Of a stretch of DNA of 64,000 nucleotides, positions 57,065-64,000 are shown in pieces. Source of the stretch: Diphasiastrum complanatum (lineage: Eukaryota > Streptophyta > Lycopodiopsida > Lycopodiales > Lycopodiaceae). The DNA is taken from positions 41,378,927-41,442,926 of the forward strand of contig CM055101.1 in NCBI GenBank assembly GCA_029204225.1. The letters run 5' to 3'. Every line of letters begins with the position of its first letter. The first letter of the stretch is position 1. The notes beneath the pieces are model-generated. The model had not been told where the DNA came from and searched no databases. It was given only the letters and a program-made list of their open reading frames with translations. A program made the position numbers and the translations under genes.

Positions 57065-57845
57065 TGTGAAAATTTTTCAAAATCTATCTTGGTTGTTTCG
57101 TGTCTTTTAGCTTGTGAGAAAAAGATCACATGTGTGGAGCATGTTCCCACATGTTTAAAGTAGTTTATGACATTCACTTTAGGGGTATCACAAGGTTTTT
57201 ATGTCAAGCACCTTGGTGTAGAATTGTGATAGGGCCAAAAAATTGGCATAGATGGCAAATTGGTCAAATCCACATGTAATGCCACTAGCTAGTAAATAGA
57301 ATTGTGACACTTGTATTAATGTAGTTTGATGAGTGATGAAGTCAAAGTGTTGGCTTTGGTCAAGGGGTCCAATAGGAATTGAGAAATTTTGAAGAAAGGT
57401 CCAATAGAATTGTAGGATGGATGCATCACTCATCCAATAGCATTAGAGAGGCTAGGATTAGGGGTCCAATAGCATGCAAGGAGGATTCCCCACTAGTTTT
57501 ATATGTATTTCATTTGTGAATCATAATGTATGTTGAGTTTTGAGTCAAACATTAAGTTTGGTGAGATCTGCTTGTTTTCTATTCTCTCTCTACCCGAATC
57601 TAAAATAGCTCTATTCTCTCTCTACCCGAGGAGAGGAGCTTAATTTTACGTAGTTTCTTCAAGGATCAATTTGTTTGAAGTGTATGTACTTTGGTCATCA
57701 ACATATGCATCCATATTTGCCTCTATGCCTTAGTTTTTCTATCTAGATCTTGGAATTCAATCTAGCAACCATCAACAAGTGTATAAGCTTGCTTAGGAGA
57801 TCATTCACACACTTTTAGGGCATTCCACACATGTGAAATTTCACA
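57065..57845 (+). mobile_element. Copia 3' LTR (781 bp)
   Basis: Starts tgtgaaaatttttc after the purine tract tgaggaggag and ends atgtgaaatttcaca, so its termini are inverted repeats (TGTGAAA...TTTCACA). Contains two attctctctctaccc blocks and CACACATGTG at 57,826-57,835. Confidence 0.83.
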
Positions 57846-58906
57846 CTATGAAAATAAAATGAGCACTAAATGAATAGTCCGAATCTGAAAATCCAAAAAG
57901 ATTAGATGATGATCCCTCATACAATATGTCAAAATCTCGAGTTCCAATGATGTACCTCAAAACTCGCTTTCCTAGCTTCCAATGCTCCTCACTAGGATCT
58001 TGCGAAATGACTCAATCTTCCAACACAATTGCTTTGATCTTTTTTAGTAATGGTTAGATATATGAGTGAACCAACTAGCTTCCTATAGAGAGTAATGTCC
58101 TTGAAGGATCTTTCACTACCTCTTATAGTTAGTTTTACATGAGACACCATAGGTGTATCACTAGCTTTTGCATTTACCATATGAAATCTTTCTAGAATAT
58201 AATTAGCATACTTCTCTTGACAAACGAAAGTATATTGAGAAGATCTAATGACTTCTATTCCCAAAATGTAATGCAAGTTACCAAGATCATGCACCTCAAA
58301 CTCCTTCTTAAGAGCACTCTTGATATCCTCCACATCTTGATTGTCTCCACCACTCAAGATGATATCATCCACATAGATTAGCAAGATGGTAACATCATTT
58401 GTAGCAAACCTATAATAAAGTGAATGATCATACTCACTCATAATAAAGCCTTGAGAGAATAAAAAAGTGTTAAGCTTAGCATACCAACTCCTTGGTGCTT
58501 GCTTAAGGCCATACAAACTCTTTTGTAGTAGACACACATGATTTGGCTTTGTTGATGAAATGTAGCTCTCGGGTTGCTCCATGTACACTTCCTCCTCAAG
58601 ATCACCTGTCAAGAGTGCATTTGTAATGTCGATTTTCCATAGATCCCATCCATAAAGTGTAGCAAGTGAGATGATGACTCGAATGCTTACCATCTTTGCC
58701 ACGGGTGCAAAGATCTCGTCATAGTCAATCCCTTGTTGTTGACCATATCCTTTTGCCACTAACCTTGCCTTGTACTTGTTGATAGATCTATCTTGGTTTG
58801 TTCTCACCTTGAAGATCCATTTGCATCCAATAGCTTTCTTGTCCTTAGGCAACTCCACCAATCTCCATGTTCCATTCTTCATAAGAGCTTGATACTCAAG
58901 ATCCAT
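57846..58906 (-). pseudogene. Copia reverse transcriptase (RNase H truncated)
   Basis: MDLEYQALMKNGTWRLVELP, NKYKARLVAKGYGQQQGIDY, WKIDITNALLTGDLEEEVYM, LYGLKQAPRSWYAKLNTFLF and LLIYVDDIILSGGDNQDVED form a complete palm with YVDD. The ORF stops at 57,992 after SNCVGRLSHFARS. The following 57,991-57,846 still reads as the RNase H approach (SEEHWKLGKRVLRY and DFDILYEGSSS) in a shifted frame before the LTR junction. Confidence 0.9.
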
Positions 58907-59900
58907 TGCTTGAATCCAGTCCTCTTCTTTTCTTGCTTAATCTACACTTGTAGGTTCATCAAAAGAGGTTAGGAAAGCAACATAATTTCCAGAACCTACT
59001 TGCTTACCCTTCTCATCATATGTGAGCCTTGAAGGCATTTGTCTTTCCCTTGATGTTCTCCTTGGCTTTTGACTTGATGAAGGTCCATCATCATCACCAT
59101 CTAAAGTAGGATCCTTTACAGAATGTTAGATTCATTGACATAATCATGAATAGTACTTGAAGACACTTTTGGAATGTTCCCCTCATCAAAAATGACATCT
59201 CTACCAACAATCACTTTGTTAGTAGTAGTAATGTAAACCTTGTAGGCTTAAATCCCAACAAAACTACATCTTCTTGACGATGGATCCTCTTGGTCCTATC
59301 ATCAAGAGTAATGTTGACATAGCATGTGCATCCAAAGGTTTTTAGAAATTTGACACTCGGCCTCCTCTTGAATAGCATCTCAAAAGGTGTCCTTCCCTCC
59401 AAAATAGCACTCGGCCACCTATTGCACAAGAAACTGGCACACAACAAAGCTTGATCCCAAATTGGTTTATCAATATTAGCACTTAAACTCATGGCTTTAG
59501 CACTTTCACATAAATTCCTATTCTTCCTTTCAACCACTCCATTTTGTTGCGGGGTCCTTGATGTTGTATACTCCCTCTTGATCTCGTGCTCATCACAAAA
59601 GGCCTTGAACTTGGTAGATATGTACTCACCACCATTGTCACTCCTTAAGCACTTGATCTTTGTGGAAAACATGTTCTCCCTTGCATTCTTGAACTTGATA
59701 AAGACATCAGACACTTCATCATTGTTCTTTAGTAGAGAGATCCAACAAAATTTACTAAAATCATCAATGAATGTTACATACATCTTAGCTCCACTATTGC
59801 TAATTGTAGTAAATTCATGAATATCCAAATGTACAAGTTGAAAAGGCTTTGTGGATCTAGATGTAGATCTAGTATAAGGTAGTCTATGTGAATTAGACAA
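58907..59900 (-). pseudogene. Copia integrase
   Basis: SNSHRLPYTRSTSRSTKPFQ, LVHLDIHEFTTISNSGAKMY, CLRSDNGGEYISTKFKAFCD and PQQNGVVERKNRNLCESAKA contain the full DDE triad. FLCNRWPSAILEGRTPFEML and FLKTFGCTCYVNITLDDRTK follow. A frameshift near 59,280-59,300 spoils the C-terminus (RIHRQEDVVLLGF), and the linker at 58,907-59,210 is in other frames. The first catalytic block reads LDIH instead of SDVH. Confidence 0.88.
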
Positions 59901-59933
59901 AGCACAAGACTCACAAACATGTTTGATGCCACT

Positions 59934-60944
59934 TCAGGAACTTGGAAGACCTATCACAACCTTCTTTCTAGCCATTACTGCCAATGACTTAAAGTTGAGG
60001 TGTCCCATCCTTTTATGCCAAACCTCTTGAATAGGTACTTGCTCTCTTGCAACACATCCATCTTGGTTAGCAATGACACAAGCGTCTAGTTTGAACAATT
60101 TTTCTTTCCTTTTATCTTTTCCAATCAAGACGTCCTTCCTTTTGATCATACAAGCATCTCCATCAAACTCAACCTTGAGGCCTTTACTTAGCATTTGACT
60201 CACACTAAGCAAATTCTTGGTAATAGATGGAATAAAAAAGACATCCTCCAAATGAACATTCCTATTTGTATAGAGAGAAATAGGAATTGTGCCAATCCCT
60301 TTGATTGCACACTCACCATCATTGGCCATGTAGATCACCCTCTTGTCATCTCCATATGCCAACAAAGAAGTGAAATACTCTTTGTGAAAAGTCATGTGTG
60401 AACTTGCTCCACTATCAATCCACCAAGGATCTAGATCTCCATTATTAGCAAGCATGCATGAAGACATCACAAAAGCACCATCATTTTCATCTTGAACATC
60501 CAAACCATCCACATCAAGAGTAAGATTACCTTTCTTGTCTCCTTGATCTCTCTTCTTCTGGTAGCACTCACTTGCAAAGTGCCCTTTGATGCCACAATAG
60601 AAACACTTGAGCTTTGATCTATCCTTCTTTTTGCCATTTGAAGAAGCATCCACTTGGTCTTGCCCTTTAGACCACTTACTTTTGATTTTGCCCTTGAATT
60701 TGCCCTTTGTGAACATAGCCTCCTCTTGAAGTGTTGATGTGGATCCACCTCTTGCTTGAAGCCTATATTCTTCATTGATCAAGATCTCTTGAAGATCCAT
60801 CAAACTTGGCAAAGTCTTTTGAATAGCAATACTTTGAACAATGTTAGCATGAGCATCCAACAATCCATTAAGAATGACTTGAACAAGCTCTCCTTCCTTA
60901 ATGCTTTCATCAATGCAAGCCAACTCATCATTCAATACTTTCAT
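59934..60944 (-). pseudogene. Copia Gag C-terminal half, zinc knuckle, protease, GAG-pre-integrase
   Basis: MKVLNDELACIDESIKEGEL begins within Gag, so the N-terminal third is missing. LNGLLDAHANIVQSIAIQKT is the Gag core. The knuckle CFYCGIKGHFASEC is complete (about residues 118-131). The protease starts PWWIDSGASSHMTFHKEYFT, and VWHKRMGHLNFKSLAVMARK is GAG-pre-integrase. The frame ends at a TGA (59,934-59,936); the same position is TTA (Leu) in the plus-strand sister at 53,880, and the integrase ORF beyond is in the same frame, so this is a single nonsense mutation. Confidence 0.9.
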
Positions 60945-60973
60945 CCTAAAAAAAAAAGTACTTGGACTTTCTT

Positions 60974-61059
60974 CATTAATAGAACTTGATCAAACATGAA
61001 TCAAAAGATAAAGTATTGTTGTTGTCCGTAGAATCATGTCTGATCAAGTTCTATTAATG
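60974..61059. repeat. 19-bp perfect inverted repeat, 48-bp loop
   Basis: cattaatagaacttgatca at 60,974-60,992 is the exact reverse complement of tgatcaagttctattaatg at 61,041-61,059. It lies at the junction of gag with an LTR piece. Confidence 0.93.
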
Positions 61060-61181
61060 TTTGTAGTCTATTTTGTGTGTAGATGCTGATTTTTCTACAT
61101 TGGCAAGATTGGTGAAGTAGCTTGTTTTGTAACCAAAGATCTTTATTAGATTTGGATCTGAATTGATCCCAAATCTTTCAC
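61060..61181. mobile_element. LTR terminal piece
   Basis: Matches 27,150-27,270 (cattggcaagattggtgag and ...aaatctttcaca) in the same plus orientation, whereas the neighbouring gag is on the minus strand. Orientation relative to the minus-strand element is therefore ambiguous. Confidence 0.65.
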
Positions 61182-61525
61182 ACGGGCCTGAGGGCTATGG
61201 CACTGGGCACCGGCCAGCAGACAGGCATGGCCGGAATCAGGCAGAGGGGGCTCGTCGGAGGATAGCACGGGAGGTGGGGGGTGGGGCGACGAGTAGGCAC
61301 CTGCCAGGTGTCTACAACATTTCAGCACCCATAGGGTGCTGAAATTATGGGGAGCCATTTGGCTCTAGACTTTAATACATTCTTTCAATGGCCCATTATA
61401 ATGTATAGGGTAAGGCCCCGGGCCGAGGCCTTCCGCAATGGGAGGCACCCACCGAGGGTGGCAGCCCAAGGCCGTCTGCAGCCATGGAAGGCCCCCACCC
61501 GGGCCCATTCCCCATGTAATAGCCT
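61182..61525. other. GC-rich segment with hairpin
   Basis: Markedly GC-richer than the rest of the window, with runs such as gggaggtggggggtgggg and ccccgggccgaggcc. It contains the hairpin atttcagcaccc-ata-gggtgctgaaat at 61,319-61,345 (12-bp arms, 3-base loop). The ORFs through it have no domain. Its left edge is exactly an LTR end (tttcaca at 61,181). Confidence 0.55.
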
Positions 61526-62272
61526 CTAGATCTTTTATTTTTATTTTTATTTTCTAGTTTTTAAAGTGTTTTTAAATATAGTAAATTTGAGTTTTTGTGA
61601 GTTTCCAAATAGCAGGTTTTGAATTGTGCAATTTTCTAAAAATGGAAAGTGAACCTTACATTTTTATAAGGTGCTTTAGCCGCTTTCTAAAAATAATAAT
61701 AGTATCTTACAATGTGTAATGTATTTAGTGTTGCATAAAATCATGTACAAGTACAATATTATGCCATTTAAGACATCTTTCAAATACACTCTAAAAAATA
61801 TGGAGGTTGTTACATTCTACAAAGTGCATGCCATTTTACTTCTTGTTAAATACAAAGATCATACAAGTATTTCTTATTAAATTCTAATATATATCAAAAT
61901 GTACAAATTTAACATTATGATATTGATTATTACATCATTATAATTTACTGTGTTTTCTAGTCTTTTCAGTCGTTTTTAAATCTTGTCTTATAAATCTTGC
62001 ATCTCAATTTGCTTGTTGGCAAAATAATACAAATTTACATTAATAAATCATTTTGTTGACTTAATAAAGCTATGTAAACGTAAGATTTATATGGATCTAA
62101 CTACTTTACTACACATAAATTTTTTACATTTGAAAACAATAAACAAAAAAAGAATTTGCATTTCAAAAAGCTATCAATTTTTTAAAAGTCAATTTACTAT
62201 AAGTTTTTTATGAAGCTAGTTTTTGGAGAAAGATGCTAGTAGTGTATATGAGTACTAAACTGATTTTTTTAT
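61526..62272. other. AT-rich DNA, no gene seen
   Basis: No ORF. Composition is intron-like and it ends in a splice-acceptor-like pyrimidine tract before 62,286. Confidence 0.4.
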
Positions 62273-62285
62273 TTGTATTTTGCAG

Positions 62286-62593
62286 ATTTGTATCCATCCA
62301 ACATAATTGAATGGCAACCAATATATTTTCTTGCTAGCATCATAGACATCATTCATTCTGATATTGGTCTTCTTCAATATAAAAAATGCTCTCTGAGATC
62401 ACTTTTGGAGTCTTGTAGTTTCTTTTATGATTCATCTTACACGCCATCCATGAATGGTTTATGTGGAAGATTGGAGGCTATATCACTACCCACTTTTTCA
62501 AGTGAAGTATGGATTCCTCCATATTCTACCATAGCAAAGAGCTTTCGATCAAGGTTTTTTATGGACACTCAAGACTTCAATTTATTTATTTGA
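62286..62593 (+). other. Possible 3' exon of an unidentified gene
   Basis: tttttttatttgtattttgcag ends at 62,285, a strong-looking splice acceptor. The open frame beyond reads LYPSNIIEWQPIYFLASIID, then SLLESCSFFYDSSYTPSMNG and SSEVWIPPYSTIAKSFRSRF, ending FNLFI-stop at 62,591-62,593. The composition looks protein-like but I recognise no domain. No upstream exon was identified in the 700 bp before it. It runs tail to tail with the minus-strand ORF at 62,824. Confidence 0.35.
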
Positions 62594-62823
62594 GGTTTTC
62601 TGTTTTTGTGTAGTTATGTCTTGACTAGATTGAAAGCCTCAAGAAATTTGTTTGAAGATCCTACTCCAAAGAGTTTGAAAGAAATAACAAAGATATAGTT
62701 GTGAGATGGATGTTATAGAGAAACTGTTCATTGCTAAAATATTGTTCATTTGAGCAAGTCTACATCATGAAGTAGTAGCTCATGTTTACTGCTCTGGATG
62801 GATTCCTAAGTAGTAATCTGATC

Positions 62824-63309
62824 CTAGAAATCATAAGTGGGCGGAATAAAAGTGTCTACACAGTCGTCTGTGTTCCCAAGCTGATCACTTAGTTGCGCAG
62901 ACATTTGAGAAGAGTTCAGGTTCAAAGATTCTAAAGTAGGAATGGAAATCTTCTCCTTAACATAAGTAGCTTTAGGAGAACATCCATCTGTGGCATCTAC
63001 TTCCATAAAAGAAGCTGGATCAGCGAAGCTATCAGTAGAAAGATATGGTTCATGTAGACATGTAACGAAATGATCCTTCGCTTGTGAGTCTTTGCCATCA
63101 CTGCTAATCTGCTTCTCTACTTGAGTACACATTGATGGTAAGAGCAAGATTTCTGTTTCTGTCAAGGAATTAAAACTCTCTTGATTTCCATTAATTGTGA
63201 GCCTGTTTGTAGGTTCAACCATCAATACCCTATCAACACTAGAGTTGCTAGCTACGCTCTCGGTACTCGGAGAACAAACCGTTTTGGCCAAAGAAAAAAG
63301 ACTATCCAA
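62824..63309 (-). CDS. Unidentified Ser/Asp-rich ORF, possibly a C-terminal exon
   Basis: Minus-strand open frame with no retroelement similarity. It includes LAKTVCSPSTESVASNSSVD, LTINGNQESFNSLTETEILL and SLNLNSSQMSAQLSDQLGNT, ending TFIPPTYDF-stop. There is no good ATG: the ORF opens from a TTG, and the same frame stays open up to a stop at about 63,415, as expected of an internal or last exon. Ser/Thr/Asp-rich, probably disordered. No function can be given. Confidence 0.4.
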   Translation of the reverse strand: MDSLFSLAKTVCSPSTESVASNSSVDRVLMVEPTNRLTINGNQESFNSLTETEILLLPSMCTQVEKQISSDGKDSQAKDHFVTCLHEPYLSTDSFADPASFMEVDATDGCSPKATYVKEKISIPTLESLNLNSSQMSAQLSDQLGNTDDCVDTFIPPTYDF

Positions 63310-63415
63310 GTAAGATGAAGCTATCCAAGTGAGAGCTAGGAGAACCTTTTTAAGGTGACCTCTAGTGGAGAGGATGATTCTACTTATAGTTTGTGTAATT
63401 TGGAATTGCCACTAG

Positions 63416-64000
63416 GATGCCACCTAAGGAGCTCTCTTGCTTATTTAAGAGACTCCCCCTTTGTAGAAGGGAGCTTTTTGTGTAATGCATCTATTCCATG
63501 TCCTAATGAGAATAGCCTCCACGAGTTTGGTGCATCCTTTGAGATCCTTGATCATTCTTGTTTTCTTGTGTAATGCATTTATGATCTCACCCTTCCATTC
63601 CTTGTGTGTGGTTGTTCATAGTGTAGTTGTGGATTAATTGTGGAATAAAGTAGTGTGGATTAGATTTCTTGCTTGTGGATTAAAGTAGCAATCAACATTG
63701 AGGTACACCATTGAGGCTGGGATTGTGATTTAGCTTTGTCATCCCATTTCTTGATGTTCTTGGAAGTCCAAGAAGCAAAAAATGTGTGTTTCTTGATTCT
63801 TGGACCTTTCAAATGCTATCTAGTTAGTTTTCTTGCTTTCTTGTTTGTGGATTGATGTGTGTTAGATTACTTTTTAGTTTGAATTGATTTGTTCATTTTG
63901 ATTTTGCAGCATTAGGAGTAGAAAACCATTTCATGTTCAACTGAGTAATATGTAGATCATTTCTTGAACATATTAGCTTGCATGTTTGGTTTTGAATGCA
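63416..64000. other. No gene seen
   Basis: Contains small direct repeats such as cttgtgtaatgcat (63,478 and 63,566) and tgtggatta (63,630-63,680). The plus-strand ORF 63,355-63,573 has no recognisable domain. Confidence 0.3.

Larger units (their letters stand above)
55381..57845 (+). mobile_element. Internally deleted copia derivative
   Basis: Partial 5' LTR 55,381-55,671, PBS 55,673-55,685, leader, gag 56,426-56,780, about 270 bp of non-pol sequence, PPT, and full 3' LTR 57,065-57,845. The two LTR copies share about 300 bp (compare 55,410-55,600 with 57,540-57,730). All of PR, INT, RT and RNase H is deleted. The 3' LTR abuts truncated RNase H of the minus-strand copia at 57,846. Confidence 0.78.
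57846..61181 (-). mobile_element. Ty1/copia element, minus strand, gag-PR-INT-RT
   Basis: Nearly full coding region in copia order. RNase H is cut after its first residues at 57,846 by the 3' LTR of the neighbouring derivative. Upstream of gag (60,945-61,181) only a rearranged LTR piece remains. The catalytic residues of PR, INT and RT are intact; the lesions are one nonsense codon, a few frameshifts and the truncations. Confidence 0.87.

Noticed and set aside
63355-63573. 72-codon plus-strand ORF
   Set aside because: Overlaps the upstream open extension of the minus-strand ORF and has no domain or acceptor signal of its own.

Overview
This 64 kb window looks like a repeat-dominated stretch of a land-plant nuclear genome. 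The evidence is plant-type Ty1/copia and Ty3/gypsy retrotransposons, tRNA-iMet-like primer binding sites, a secreted arabinogalactan/lipid-transfer-like gene and a GRAS transcription-factor relic. I cannot fix the species or even the major clade from sequence alone. No bacterial operon, CRISPR array, rRNA gene or tRNA gene was seen.

Layout. 1-2,397: minus-strand copia (gag-PR-INT, RT lost). 2,800-3,500: inverted LTR of a second copia family ('family A'). 3,723-5,760: plus-strand family A gag/PR split by a solo LTR with a perfect 5-bp target-site duplication (TSD). 5,790-9,062: several degenerate tandem arrays. 9,063-10,860: no recognisable gene. 10,860-23,780: a non-coding LTR family (here 'R1') in at least four pieces, two of them forming a multi-kilobase imperfect palindrome, with a minus-strand family A copia (11,703-13,467) and another copia 5' LTR (13,540-14,369) beside them. 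24,130-27,270: plus-strand copia INT/RT/RNase H and a 3' LTR holding a perfect (TC)82 tract. 28,380-32,640: an older, separate copia with its 3' LTR. 33,398-34,264: the one convincing host gene, a minus-strand secreted protein. 36,864-37,992: LTR remnant plus a fifth R1 copy. 38,293-40,440: minus-strand gypsy pol with damaged catalytic residues. 40,450-49,140: plus-strand family A copia interrupted by a structurally complete copia (40,641-46,494, LTRs both present, TSD CAATG). 49,140-51,240: AT-rich DNA with a cluster of 17-bp palindromes. 51,251-51,708: GRAS pseudogene fragment. 53,830-57,845: copia INT fused in frame to unrecognised sequence, then an internally deleted copia. 57,846-61,181: minus-strand copia, nearly complete pol. 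61,182-64,000: GC-rich patch, AT-rich DNA and two convergent unidentified ORFs that may be host exons.

How the parts relate. Nothing here forms a pathway. The genes are retrotransposon gag-pol relics carrying stop codons, frameshifts or truncations, layered by nested insertion; the order of events can be read at two sites from TSDs. The R1 family has LTRs, PBS and PPT but no coding capacity and would depend on another element's enzymes. The only sequences likely to be under host selection are the secreted protein gene and possibly the ORFs at the right end.

I did not find a clearly new biological system. The items most worth a second look are the R1 palindrome (possible hairpin-RNA source), the recurrent CACACGTGTG palindromes in and beside copia LTRs, the GCTATGCTGAGCATAGC cluster, the roughly 165-bp degenerate array at 6.6-7.6 kb, the (TC)82 tract sitting about 30 bp after an LTR TATA box, and the secreted protein whose cysteine-rich domain is split by an arabinogalactan/His-rich insert.
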